Shown: positions 46,713-58,500 of the stretch, piece after piece
Layout of the letters: every line of letters starts with the position of its first letter
Numbering within the stretch: the first letter of the stretch is position 1
Assembly (NCBI GenBank): GCA_964036295.1
Contig: OZ038467.1
Location: 17,705,670 to 17,769,669 of the forward strand
DNA from: Plumapathes pennacea
Lineage: Eukaryota > Cnidaria > Anthozoa > Antipatharia > Myriopathidae
Length of the DNA stretch: 64,000 nt
Reading direction: 5' to 3'
Program-made: the position numbers and the translations under genes
Notes under the pieces: generated by a model
What the model was told of the DNA's origin: nothing
Databases searched by the model: none
What the model saw: only the letters and a program-made list of their open reading frames with translations

Positions 46713-48207
46713 ATGGGAAACTCCAAGCTGAATATTTGTTTGTTGCTGATCGCTGCGGGAACTGCCGCTGTTCTGGGATTATCTGTCAAGCAGGAGTCCC
46801 CACAGATATCTACAGAAAGCCAGGTAAAAGAAGAAGAAACTAAAAGCAACGAATCAAAACTCAAAGAAACCATACAGTGATTTGATTTGGCTTGTTGTAT
46901 GGAATTGACGTTCAATAATTTTTTTGTCTTCATAAAGGAGAATGAGAGGCTGCCATTAAACTTGAATGACTACGAAAACAAAATGAATAATGGCACCGCA
47001 AAGCGTAAGTATTTTTTTCCTTGATCCTAATACATTCAAAATTTTACCATATTGCACTCTAAGGCGTGATATTTCCAATGCGTACATTTGTAAAATGCGC
47101 TTAATTACAGAGTAGACCATGCTTTATATACAGGAACTTTGAAGAAGATCGCTGAAGTCGGCGGCGCTTTGGTGGCAGCAGTGTTAGCGAGAACAGATCG
47201 CACGGTCACTATCTCCGTTGATAACAAAAGTGGAAATGATTGGCAAGCAATCAATTGTTACCTTGAGTCTGGTACCTTAGATGACGTCATTCCCTACAAG
47301 GTCACTAATGGTAGGCAACATTTTATAGCTCGTGCCAATATTGTGATATTACTAAAAAAATGTGCGCGCCTTAACATGGCTTTTAAGGATACTAAGACAA
47401 AAAGACGAGAATGATATTCAATCTTTTCATCGTTTCCCGCTCTTTGTACAATCACTGCTGTAAAATATATTACCCATTGAGAACACTGACACCCAATTCT
47501 CTTCCTTCTTCCTTCTTTCTTTTCATCTCCTTTGTTAACTTGGAGTTTAAGACACAACTTTGACACGTGTCATAGCTGGCTCCCACCCCCAACCCCACCT
47601 TACTTTTTGTGTTGTCCTTTGTGACATTTTGGCTCCATTGGAAACACGGTTAGTCAGACACATCTCTGACATTCTACACTTTTCGCCATTTTTTTGGTGT
47701 TAAAAGTTGTAATGTACTTGAATAGCGAAAACAACTTTCACTCGCCGCCGATTACTGCTTTTTATACATTTCTTAACTTTCGGGGAAGGGTGAAGTGCGG
47801 ATTACAACCCTGATAACGCAGTTCTTGTGACTTATGCAGGTGAAAGTTTGCAGTATAGTGTACGTAAAGGAACCACTTCAGCATCGGGTGCCGCTGGAGT
47901 GACGGCATACTACATCGAAGAATTGAAAAAGACGCTTTTTATCATGTTCAAAGTTCCTAACGCTTTCCAGCAAATTCGAAATAACTGGTGGAATGTCGAG
48001 CTCGAAGGAAGAAAACTTCTTGCAGACAAGGCTATATACAAAAGAATGTACAAGAACTCGTTTAAAGGGGATAACGGCTGGCACAAAAATGGACACATCC
48101 TAGGATCCATGACCAACGGAGGAAATGCGGCTCTACAAATTATAGTGAACCCACTCCCAAAAGAGGCATATGAGATAAAGTTCAAGAAAATTCTGATGCG
48201 GCAATAA
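46713..48207 (+). CDS. Actinoporin-like pore-forming protein, four coding exons
   Basis: Coding exons: 46713-46823, 46938-47004, 47134-47310 and 47840-48207. All introns are GT-AG and the phases fit. A good acceptor at 46705 and donor at 46601 suggest a 5' UTR intron. Exon 1 encodes a hydrophobic signal peptide (ICLLLIAAGTAAVLG). Exon 2 encodes an acidic/polar propeptide whose Lys-Arg end falls at the exon 2/3 junction. Exon 3 encodes the amphipathic N-terminal helix region and the first beta strands (VDNKSGNDW, YLESGT). Exon 4 encodes the rest, with the aromatic membrane-binding region NNWWNVEL and the KGDNGWH motif. The mature part is about 180 residues, the usual actinoporin length. Family knowledge: secreted cytolysins that bind sphingomyelin and oligomerise into pores. 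Oddities: KGD instead of the common RGD, a Cys in the first sheet region, and a basic C-terminal extension. Polyadenylation signal at about 48283. Confidence 0.92.
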
Positions 48208-48282
48208 ATGTAAAAGAAAACCGGGAATTAATGTCTGGTTTCTTTCATACTCAAAGAAGAAAATTGTCCTGAACAACTGTCA

Positions 48283-48288
48283 AATAAA
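48283..48288 (+). promoter_or_regulatory. Polyadenylation signal AATAAA
   Basis: AATAAA 75 bases after the actinoporin-like stop codon, the first canonical signal not overlapping the stop. Confidence 0.6.
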
Positions 48289-48417
48289 AGAAGAATTAAA
48301 ACTGTTGTCCTTTTGGCGAAGCAAGTAGAACCTTGTGGTAACTTTTCTGATAGGCGATGAAACAATCTCGTGCTCTGAAATTCACGTAAACTTTAAGTTC
48401 AATAAGAAGCCCCTCAT

Positions 48418-49710
48418 AATTATCATCCCCCGAGCAAAGCGAGGGGTTTCTGAACGTGACAGCAACTCATCGAGCAAATGTTCGTCTGTCATTTATTCAG
48501 TCATGGAGAAGACAACACTCCATGTAAAGACTAACGGAAAACTATTGTACTCCTTATAAGGGACTTCGTTCTTTATAAAGGATGGGTTTGGCAGATTTGA
48601 GCTGAACTTTGAACGAGGATTGAGCGGAAAATCCGTCTTGAGCAAAGACGCAAAGTACAAAGCCTTCGAAAACAAAAGGAGAGACCACAAATTGCTGCCA
48701 CAAAAGGATGCTATGACAGAGTATCAGAAGCAAAAGCGGGAACAGCAGAACACTGAACTCTGCGAAAGCAACAGCACATAAAACTAGCGGCCTTGAGGCA
48801 TCTGATCTGAGGACAACAAACTCGCGATCGCTACTCCGTTTTTTGTTAAACTCGGGTACTTATTCAGAAAGGACAAGGCAACAAAAGTTTAAAGTGGGAA
48901 TTTAACAATCACCGTGAAAAATTGCAAGTACGTTTATATCACGTATCCTGTGACTCGATCATTCAAGAAAGTATTAAGATCTACAAGCTGATCATTTCCT
49001 CTGAAAGTTTTGTGTTTAATATGCTTCTGTCGCCAGTTTGGGCCGGCGTATTCGCTCAGCGCAATCCGGAACTTGGGGTCTTGAGTGATTTAGTCAGATG
49101 GAGTTACTGCATGTTTTCTTTGAAGATCAAACAATTCAGTTGGAACTGCAACTGTCTAACTCAATAAATGCGACTCCGTTTTGACCGGCGGCGATTGCAG
49201 TGAGATTCCTTGACGAGCCCTTCGAAGGATGACTACCTTTGAAGCACGTGGACAACTTGAAGTAAACCCTTTAGGTTTTGTTTCGATTCTTGGAGAAATT
49301 TAGGCTGTTTTGATGTACAAAACAACTTGGTCTCATACATATCCATGCTCAAGACAATACCACGGTTCAGTGCACTCCAGAGTTTAAATTATATTGTACA
49401 GGAAGCCTGTTTATTTGTACTGCATAGGAATAAATTCAAAACTGGAAAACTAGAAACACACTTCTTCGTTTGTGTGTATTTTTCCGTACTACGGCCGGTC
49501 AAGCAGACAGCATAAATTATTTTGGCGCGACGATGTCCTCACCGTGAGAAAGGCGTACGGTTCACGCAAGCATTATTTTTCAACGGGATGTTTTTTTTCG
49601 CCTTTCTTGGCGAGAAGCACTTGACTTCGAAGAAGTGTTTGCATCAAAACATTTGTAAAACATCCATACCAGGGCGAGAGGGTATCTGCGATTATCGTAT
49701 TTTTAGTAAA
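48418..49710 (+). pseudogene. STPR element relic, copy 2
   Basis: From CCCCGAGCAAAGCGAGGGG at about 48428 onward, it follows the layout of 6440-7930. A short basic frame near 48711-48780 (TEYQKQKREQQN) is what remains of the STPR ORF. The tail 48838-49690 is well conserved, including CTTCTGTCGCCAGTTTGGG and GGAAGCCTGTTTA-type words. It ends near TATCTGCGATTATCGTATTT (about 49682-49701). The coding part is broken. Confidence 0.65.
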
Positions 49711-49854
49711 CTTCGGTCCTGATGAAATCCAGCGATTATTCGATTTAACCTAATCTACCTAAATTCTCTCTTGACCAATACGACACATGACTGTTTTGAC
49801 GTCTTCGTGTTTTCTACCGTAGGTGTGATTAAGATGGTAGGAGAGCACTAGCGT

Positions 49855-51290
49855 AAATTTCGTATTTAGACATTTTGTAGCTTTCTGTTTTAATGTTAGC
49901 GTTAAATGTTCGTAAAAAGCGCAGAAGCCATTTTTTTAACAATTTTCCGGCTAATCTGAGATTACCGGGTTTGAAATTTGAATTAAAAGTATAAGACGAA
50001 ACAGGAAAAAGATGACAAAGACCTGGCGTGTATAACAATTATCTAACAGGTGGACATATTTCTTTCTTTCTTTGTTCTTCTGGCTTTCGTTTCAGTGTCA
50101 GCGTGAAACTTTTGAACACTCCACAATGCCGTATTTTAACATTTTTCCAACTAATCTGAGATTGCTGAGCTTTCCATATTTGTAATTTAAATTAAAAGTG
50201 AAAACGACGCTGGATGAGAATTTAATATGATGAGTTGTAATTTAAGAAACGTCTTTGTCACTGTGGACGCACAAAGTTATCACGGTTGGTCGAAATACTT
50301 CGATCTACCCCATTGATTCCAAGGTTTTGCGTGCCAATCCTGGCAAATAACTCTTAGCTAGTCACATCCACTGGAAGGCTGAACATTTCCGCTGATTGTA
50401 TAAAGCTTTCTGATGAAACGTGGAAAGTTTCTTTGACGTTTAATTGACACGCCATTGTTCTTAACCAGTTGAATTTCCGTCTGCGCTATGGCATTGGCTG
50501 CGAGCTACCAGACTTTCGATCTCATATTGTCGTCAAGATTAACCAGAACTGCCTTCACGAGCGTTGCTTTATTCCTATAAATGTATGCAAGGAGTTACAA
50601 TTGACTAGGCTCTATAATAAAGCGCATTCAAACATTTACCGTAGAAGCTGGGAAAATTTGCTGATATTTGAGACGGCTAAAGCCAACTTGCCGATCCGTA
50701 AGTTTTGGTATCTTTCAACAACCAGCCACCCCTAAAGACATTGCTCCATTAGCCAAAGTGTAGACTTTGTGAGAGGATATGGGTGAGGTTGTGGTGCGCT
50801 AATCTGACTATTAGTCAAATCAATACCTGTATCTATTTGTCACAATAAGATTTTTTTTATACCGCTGTTATCCTGTTTCCTTGTGTTTGCTTAATCTACG
50901 GGCTTAAAAATGATGTTTGAACAACGACTGCGAGAGCCGTTCTGTTTCAATCCTTGTTAAAGTGCAGTGAATAAAAGACGGTGAGATTTGTATTTGTATT
51001 TGTATTTATATTATTATTTTTTTGTCAGAAAGAAGAAAAACAAAGAAACGGACATCCGCACGCTTTTGATTATTTTACAATTACACAACCGAAACTCGAC
51101 AGCAATAGTTAAATGCATATTATTTAACTTCAAATTCGCGACGAATTGTTTGCCAGGACTAGCACGCGAAACCTGGGAGTTAGTGCAGTCGAGCGAAACA
51201 ATTCGGCCAACCGTGATCATTACGGGTACTTCTGTAACAAAGACATTTCTTAAATCACAGCTAATCTTATTGCTTCTGCACCCTCATCTT
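49855..51290 (+). repeat. Duplicated flank and fold-back arm, downstream of actinoporin
   Basis: 49855-50100 and 50890-51125 correspond to 44640-44830 and 44960-45200, and 50215-50690 is a spacer plus right arm of the fold-back family (ending ATTTGAGACGGCT). No gene is supported. 51130-51290 repeats the spacer seen at 46350-46490. Confidence 0.6.
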
Positions 51291-51297
51291 CACTTGA

Positions 51298-51531
51298 TCA
51301 AAGTTTATATCTTTCAATAGTCCGTTTCTGCGTTCCTCTCGCGTCGACCTTCACTCTCAGAGATCTCTTTTCTTCTTTAGAGAACCTATCTGGATACTCT
51401 CCTCTTGCAACATAATTATAGATAACACTATACTCCTTTGAATCCATCTTTGCTTCTCCTCGCAGTTTACTCCTCTTCACTCCACAGAAACCCTGGGAGG
51501 TTTTTTTTATTCCAGTCTTACAATTGGTCAA
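51298..51531 (-). pseudogene. Possible integrase-type transposon fragment
   Basis: A 77-codon minus-strand frame with SVIYNYVARGEYPDRFSKEE, then KRSLRVK. The arrangement (short helix, G-x-YP, SKEEKR-LR-K) is typical of the segment before the zinc-binding module of Ginger/KRBA2-like integrases. The zinc module itself is absent and the frame ends soon after, so it is at best a fragment. Confidence 0.35.
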
Positions 51532-51849
51532 TGCATCTTGTCACTTTATGGGTGGAGTAAACATAATAACAATGTGTGAATCATTCGCGTCATTACCTCA
51601 CAACACAAAAGAAACGATTTTATTCACGACACGGCGGGCTTTTTCAGCGGGAAATTAGTCCACATTGTTAATTTGCATGCTTCAAATGTTGAACTCATCG
51701 TTCTTTGTTTGAGGCGCGGTTTACACGGATGCGTTTACACGGAAATAGAATTCGGGCCGTTTTGAAAACGATCCACTTTTGGCTGTGTTTTCAAATCGAT
51801 GCATTTTTATCTCCGAATTCTTTCGTTTCCGTGTAGACCAGAGTTGAAA

Positions 51850-52045
51850 TAATAAATAATAATTTGCCTTTATTGTTTTATGATTTGTACATATTTGAAA
51901 TTAATAGCCAAAGCCAGAGGCTTATATTGCATAGGCTGGAGGAAAATAGACTTAAGGAAGTGTAACTGACTGACAAATCAAATAACATTAACAGAGAAAT
52001 AAAAAAAATAATACATACATATAAAAAAAAAAAAAAAAAAAAAAG
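51850..52045 (-). mobile_element. 3' tail of a non-LTR retrotransposon
   Basis: Read on the minus strand, the sequence has a small GCCTCTGGCTTTGGC stem-like motif followed by AATAAAGGCAAATTATTATT and an AT-rich short repeat, as at CR1/L2-type 3' ends. A 22-base A run lies at 52022-52045. No coding part is present. Confidence 0.4.
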
Positions 52046-52399
52046 TAGTAAGCAGATTAGTGGAAACATGAAAAATGCAAGGTGCTATGGGAACATACAG
52101 GAGTAGACTGGTAGGGATAAAGTGCTAAAATTACAAGAGAAATGTGCTATGCACATTCATAAATTATTGGTCTAATACACAAGCATATATTATACAGTAC
52201 ATTATTACTATAAATACACTTAGCCAGAAACATACACATACATATGCATACACGCACATGCATATAATTATCAAAGGCATATCTACATGCATACATATAG
52301 TTAGTATAGTTGTAGGGTGAACTAGTAAAACGCAAAATGCAATAAGCTTGACTCTGCCCGAATCCCTGTTGCAGTTGCTCAGACAATTGTTATCGTTTA

Positions 52400-52545
52400 C
52401 AGTTAATGCTAACTTGGGGGGAACATATTTCCGAAGGGTGGAACGCATATCCCAGGAAAAGTGTTCCCCGGGGGGAACATATTTACTAGGCAATGTGTTC
52501 CGGGGAGAACACTTTTAGGGGGGAACACATTTACTGGTACACCTG
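52400..52545. repeat. G-rich palindromic short repeats
   Basis: The word GGGGGGAACA or its complement recurs at least four times with GTGTTCC between, including GTGTTCCCCGGGGGGAACA. The sequence can form several alternative hairpins. Confidence 0.6.
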
Positions 52546-52599
52546 TATTAAAACAATACTTCGAGAGAAAATGATCAACATGCAGATTTTAATATTTTC

Positions 52600-53150
52600 T
52601 TGAAGCGATCGGGTCACAAGATACAAGACAGAATATATACGGCGTACTTGCAAGCGCTTTTTCTCCTGAAGTTACCCTTTCAAGCGGTGTTCTGTTCATG
52701 TCGCTCTTGATTGGCATTCATGCGCTGTTCTCTTTGCGGAGTCATTTCATCGGCGCGATTCTGCTTACGACGCTGTCGCCCACATGAATGTCGTCTTTTC
52801 TTAAGTCGGAATTGACTGTTCGAACGTTCCCCACGATTACCCGCGTTCCCTTCTCTTTTAAAGACGAGATTTGCGAGACTGTTGTGTTTCCAATTTTCGA
52901 GTTTTCAAATTCATTTTCACGAATGCAGTACAATATTGTTGCTTCGATATTGTTGCTTCGTTCAAATCGCTTTTGTTTCAGTCGGTCACGCGTGAGGTGC
53001 TCTCAATGCATTCTGGGCCTGGTCGTACGTAAAACTGACTGACTGACGAACGTTAAATTTCGAGATGGCGACCCACTTGGAGTCTCCAACTAAGGCGATT
53101 TTGCTGCACTAGCGTCGTGATTATTACCCTCGCTTTGCTCAGGAATAAAA
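52600..53150 (-). pseudogene. STPR element relic, copy 3 (inverted)
   Basis: The minus strand from 53070 downward follows 6474 onward: the AGACTCCAAG segment, then an ATG with the GGAAACACAACAGTCTCGC block, then one clear STPR unit (TPQREQRMNANQERHEQ) at about 52740-52690. Deletions and stops have destroyed the frame between them. Confidence 0.65.
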
Positions 53151-53689
53151 TAATATAGTATGCATTCATGAAATGTATAAAAGCAAAATTTATGACTGAT
53201 TTCTCAACTTAGCATTAGGAAAATAATGTAATTTATTGCTGCAATTCATTTTGCTTTATTGAATTAGCTGTTTAGCTGGTATAAATACTCTGTATATAAA
53301 ATAATGTTCAGAAGAGATTTACTGTATTAGCAGCTGGTGTGGGCAGAAAAACTTGTCATCTAAACAAGTTGAAATTTGATAGCACTGACAGAGACTATTA
53401 AATACACTAGGTAGAATTTGAGTCCAGGTCAAAAATTAATTTGCACGGATACATAATTATAAGCCAAAAGAATCAATTTGTATTTACCACAATTAGTATC
53501 ATTCTATTTATGCCTGCTGTTTACGACATCAGTTTCTGTTTACGACATCAGTTTCCTCTTTTTCCTTGAGAAGAAAAGGGTCTGAATGGTGTTACGAGAA
53601 TTGATAGTTCAATAAGTTTTCGTTCGAGCAAGATTCCCATACAGCTGCATGAGATTAATTTCTGGTGAGATACTTATTCCAACTGTTAC

Positions 53690-53725
53690 CACCAATATCA
53701 ATACCCCCTCCCTCCCCCCTCCCCG
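53690..53725. repeat. C-rich polypyrimidine tract
   Basis: CCCCCTCCCTCCCCCCTCCC and adjoining bases; simple low-complexity DNA. Confidence 0.8.
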
Positions 53726-53964
53726 CCTCACCACCCAACCATCTCCAACCACAGAACACACTTCGATAACATTCCTTATAATATTAACTTCCCCCTGACT
53801 TCAAACAGTCGCAATACTAAGTCTTTCGTTTCTATACCAAAGGCCTAAGTTTTGCACACAAATTACGTTAAGAGACATACTTTCAGAATCAGTAAAAAAA
53901 AAAATTAAAGGCGCGTTCTTCTTGAAAGGTGGGTAGAACTTCTGTTATGAGCTCAGGAGTGAAA

Positions 53965-54198
53965 GGGTTAATGGTGTGTTCGATTGGGTCTATTCCGGAA
54001 TACGAATAGCAATGTTGATCAATATAATTCTTTGGTTTGGAGCTGACTTGAGTAGAAATGCATCGGGACCTGTTCGAAATGCCAGTTTAAAGGTTTTCAA
54101 AGCAATTCTGAACAAAATTCCTCCCGCAACTGAGGCAACACTTTGGTCATTTTAGCTATTCCCTTCAGAATAGACTCAATCGAACGCGCCCTTAAATA
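53965..54198. mobile_element. Small MITE with CGATTG-type ends
   Basis: TGTGTTCGATTGGGTCTATTC at the left and the reverse complement of GGCGCGTTCGATTGAGTCTA at the right form imperfect inverted ends of about 30 bases. TTAA is found on both sides. A fragment of the same family is near 45585-45605. Confidence 0.6.
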
Positions 54199-55260
54199 TT
54201 TTCCGGAATGAGCAAACTAACGGGGAGGGGGGTTGTGCGTTGTAATTTTTTGTTGCTTTGTTGCTTTGTTGTAATGTTTTTAAGCGAGTTTTCCTTTCTG
54301 TGAGAGACGATGGGAGAATCTGAAAAAATTCTAACAAGGTTTGGCTGATTAGATATCAAGTGCCAGTGTTTCATAAGAATCTTGTTGAGATTCGGTGCGG
54401 CCGGATTAAAAGTTGTGACAAACGGTAGGACTGACCTATTCGATATTTGGGTTTTCTTACTAAGAGGCGATTGTCTTGATGAGAACTGGACTTCGTTAAG
54501 AACCATTTGGACGACTTTGAACAATTTTTTTTCACGATTTTTTAACAAAGTTGGTTCTAAGTGGACGTAAAGCTTCTCCGTTAATAAAACCCTTTTTAAC
54601 GCTGGAAGGGTGGCAAGATGAGAAGTGTGTATATTGGAAAGTCTCTGTCGGCTTAAAAAACGTTTGAACATCTAAAACGTTTGTATAGGGAAGCGGGAGT
54701 CTTTTTATACTTTAGTGCTGAGAAAAAAACAATTTCGGAAGATGATTTTCACAAGTGAATTTGATTTTTGGATGGAATGAGTTAGCGAAATCAACAAAGT
54801 TATCGACTTGTACTTCTGGTATAGTCCACACAGGCATCAATGAATCTTTTTCAGATAATGGGTTTGAATGGACTGGCTGAGAGTAGCTTTGTCTCAATGT
54901 CGGCCAAAAAAATAACCGAGAAAGCCACAGCCATCTTGGTACCCATTGTTATACCGTGGGTCTCCAGACAATGTTTGTCATTGAATTTGAAGGAGTTTTC
55001 TTCTAAAATGAGTCGCATGAGTTCACTAAGATCTGCTGTAGGGATAGGTAGTGCGGACTTGTAGTGGTCTTCATAATAGCGACAAACAGTGTTGATTCCC
55101 TCGTTTTGGGGGATGTTTGTGTAGAATGGACATCAAGTGAAGCTAAAATAGCCGAGTCTGGTAAAGATGTTTCCTCGATAAAGTTGATGAAATCAGTTGT
55201 GTCTTTTATGTATGCCTCTTGTTTCTTGGCAAAGGGGTTTTAAAACAAAGCAATCGACTG
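54192..55260 (-). pseudogene. Penelope-like element, degraded reverse transcriptase
   Basis: Minus-strand pieces in several frames. 55250-55130 resembles the RT start (TTDFINFIEETSLPDS), 55020-54890 carries the THGITMGTKMAVAFSVIFMA-type motif, and 54790-54720 carries ANSFHPKIKFTCE. A 159-codon frame at 54671-54192 carries PFVTTFNPAAPNLNKILMKH. This is the order of Penelope-like reverse transcriptases before the GIY-YIG domain. Frame shifts and stops show it is dead. No GIY-YIG domain follows here. Confidence 0.75.
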
Positions 55261-55369
55261 ATTTCAAACAGTTACTAATTTAGCTTGCGCATTTCGCGAA
55301 ATCATATTTTTTAAAGATTCTGATAGTATGTCTGTTAACGCATTTTGTGAAGGAAAATTAGATGGTGAC

Positions 55370-55530
55370 GTCATCAAAAGATACGCATCCTACAAGCCTA
55401 ATTCACTAATATTTTTCAGTACTATAATGTCTTGAGCATTATCGCAAAATTCTGGGTCGATACGAAGTCTCGGGAACTATGTACGTTTGAACACCGTGAC
55501 AAAAGAGCGGTGTGTCACGTTTGTGGCCAT
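55370..55530 (+). repeat. Fragment of the inverted-duplication family
   Basis: Shares TACGCATCCTAC, AAATTCTGGGTCGATACGAA and ACCGTGACAA with 4495-4645, in the same orientation. A further inverted copy is at 62067-62240. Confidence 0.65.
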
Positions 55531-55559
55531 CTAAGTTCGATGCTTGTGGTCTAAATTAT

Positions 55560-55970
55560 GACGTTTTTCTTCTCGAAACATGTCAGACAGACAGACAAGT
55601 TTATTTTACATGTTAAAACTCCCGAGTGGGAGGGGGGGTACCGCTTAGAGCACTCACCATCAAATGCTGACATTTTTGTGTGACGTGGTACCGTTTAGGG
55701 GTCTGGTTTCAGCAAAAACACATCTACTGTATTGGTATACTTTTATTTATACCTTTAAGGAGTCAAAATAAGCTCGAGCTGCACTCATTTCAGTACCTCT
55801 CAGGGGTCAACACGAAAATTTCCGACGAGCATACCGTCATTTTTATGCCATGTAGATTCATTTCTGGAGTCAACCAAGCAGTTATCTGTTATTTTAGAGG
55901 GTGTTGTGGTCGCGTGACCGCTTGATAAATACCATCCATAGAAAATAACTTAGCACTGCGACTGTTTGAA
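55560..55970. other. Unassigned DNA
   Basis: CAGACAGACAGACAAG (55584) and a G-rich GGGAGGGGGGGTACC segment are the only notable items; no gene is supported. Confidence 0.35.
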
Positions 55971-55974
55971 GTGA

Positions 55975-56745
55975 GGGAGCAGTAAATTCATAAGGACTAC
56001 ATGCGCCACATCGCGGTAGAGTATCCCTGGCCCAGAATATAATACATCACCAGATATCATGGAATAATTATAAGGGCTACATGCGCCGCATCGCAGTAGA
56101 GTATCCTTGGCCTAGAATATAATACATCACCAGTTATTATGGAACATTTAAACCCTGACTAAGAATATTATACATCACCAGATTGTTTGGAAGAATTATG
56201 AGGACTATATGTACGGCATCCTAATAGAGTAGCCCTAGCCAGAAATATAACCCATCACCAAATATCTACATGCGCCGCATCGCGGTAGAGTATCCCTGGC
56301 CTAGAATATAATACATTACCAGTTATTATGGAACACTTAAACCCTGACTAAGAATATTATACATCGCCAGATTGTTTGGAAGAATTATGAGGACTACATG
56401 TACGGCATCCTAATCGAGTAGCCCTAGCCAGAAATATAACCCATCACCAAATATCTTGTAACATTCATAAGGGCTACATGCGCCGCATCGCGGTAGAGTA
56501 TCCTTGGCCTAGAATATAATACATTACCAGTTATTATGGAACACTTAAACCCTGACTAAGAATACTATACATCGCCAGATTGTTTGGAAGAATTACGAGG
56601 ACTACATGTACGGCATCCTAATAGAGTAGCCCTAGCCAGAAATATAACCCATCACCAAATATCTTGTAGCATTCATAAGGACAACATGCGCCGCATCGCA
56701 GAGGAGTAGGCCTGACTAAGAATATACCACATCACGACTGATTAT
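55975..56745 (+). repeat. Tandem array with higher-order structure
   Basis: CTACATGCGCCGCATCGC-type words recur at 55998, 56077, 56269, 56474 and 56686. The main period of about 203 bases is made of two diverged monomers of about 76 bases and one truncated monomer of about 51 bases; nearly every monomer has CATCACCA or CATCGCCA. Order: lone A-type monomer, then A-B-C three times, then a partial unit. Confidence 0.85.
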
Positions 56746-56979
56746 CCAAGACTGGTCGCTCCTCAATTTATTTCGAGATACAACACACCACACCCTGAGT
56801 GATTAACATGTGTCGCACACGTCATTGTTCGAAAATGAAATTGATGATCAGGCAGAAGTCTTTGGCAGAAAGTATAAACGAAACTCTATCAGCCCAATTC
56901 ATGTATAACGATCAGTGTCTGTACCTAACGTGTCACTCTGTAATTGAGAGAAATTCGGAATAAACCTCTGCAAAGGTGA

Positions 56980-58500
56980 GTATTTTAGTTTGGCATGTAA
57001 AACCCTTACATGATATCGAAAGGTTTTTGTGCTGAACTATCAAAATAATATACAAACGAGGCGAATAATGGCATGACTAAATGAACTCGCCCAAAATGCA
57101 TAATCTGTTCGTTTCGACTCGAACATTTTCAAAATTTGACTGAATAGGCGACGACCACGTAAAACTTTAGTTGATGCTTTTCTGATAATATATAATACCA
57201 AGATTCTTCAAGAAAGTACAATGAGGTATTTTAGGGTTTCCCCCTTATTGAGGTTGCGCATTTGGCAACCCACAAAGTACTGACAGAACAATTGCTATTT
57301 TAGGTGTGAAGCAACATCACTGTTTCGAAAGCAAACCACAAGGGTCTCCCCCTAATGGCGGTCGCGAATTACAAACAGGAAAATTGCTCTGCAATAACAC
57401 TCGCTACAAAAATTGCGGGGGTAGGGGGGCACAAGAGCTTTTATACGTGGAGGATAGGCCCAGGCTTTCAACGCCTTACTCCTTTAAATGCCATTGTGGG
57501 ATCTTTCCTTCCTTTAGTAGAAATTCACACCCCTTTTACGTCTTTGAACAGGTAAACGTCCTGAAAAACCGCACGCAACTCGCTCGGGAACCCGACTTTT
57601 GCGAGTTTATCTCAGTTTTTCTTTTCATCAAAAAATCCAGTATCAACATGTGTCTGTGTATAACTTAGCATGAACGATGTGAATATATGAAGAATTGACT
57701 TCTTTTATCGCGAAACGTAGCATTATATTTTCTGTGATCAATGGGCGAATGGCCTGACTTCCTTCATGTTAATGTAATTTGTTGAAAGGTGTTGAATCAT
57801 GTCAACGGCGCTCTTGTCAACGGACCAAGTTGACACGTCCACATGCGACATGCCCAATTTTTGATATGTAAATGGTGACAAACTATCATATACCTTCAGA
57901 TTTAAGACACGATTTCAACCAACTAAGCTCAGAAAGTGCAATAGGAATGTTTAAAGTTTGAGTGGACTACGTCTAACCCTCACACTAGCTACAAGAAAAA
58001 TATTTACCATGATTACGTGGCATTGAATGATATAAAAAATTATCTTTATATATTTTTATCTATCGACACCAACAGAACACACCTGTCAAGCACACAGCGT
58101 GTCATCAACTGCGTCATTCAGTGGTTACAGGAATCTCACAACAATTATTTCCGTGGTGAGTATTCTCATTTAATGTTTATCTTTACGTTTGGTTCGATAA
58201 TAACTTTTATAATATGAAAAATGAATGACAGTTGTACAAAATTCATTATTACGATGCCTATCGTCAGATCAATGATAAAAGTATATGAAAATAAAAAGTT
58301 ATCTAAATTATGAAGTCGTCATTATCTATATGAAACCGAAATAGAAATTCAGCAAGTTTCGAGATCCTAAACAAGGTAATGGGCATGGAAGAACAAATAA
58401 TGTCCATGATAAAGTTTCAACCTTTGCTGTAAACAGTTTAATTTTCTGGCTTTTTGACCACAAGTGTCCTAGGAAAGTGAACTAGTTTCCAATTTATCCC
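56980..58500 (+). repeat. Exon-bearing repeated unit, copy 2
   Basis: 57000-57195 matches 23325-23545, 57240-57370 matches 27370-27590, and 57990 onward matches 27690 onward. The exon-like block at about 58076-58155 lies between ACACCAACAG and GTGAGT and is open, giving THLSSTQRVINCVIQWLQE in the same frame as copy 1. Confidence 0.65.

Noticed and set aside
56066..56690. CRISPR-like array
   Set aside because: Units are contiguous diverged monomers with no unique spacers, and the surroundings are eukaryotic.
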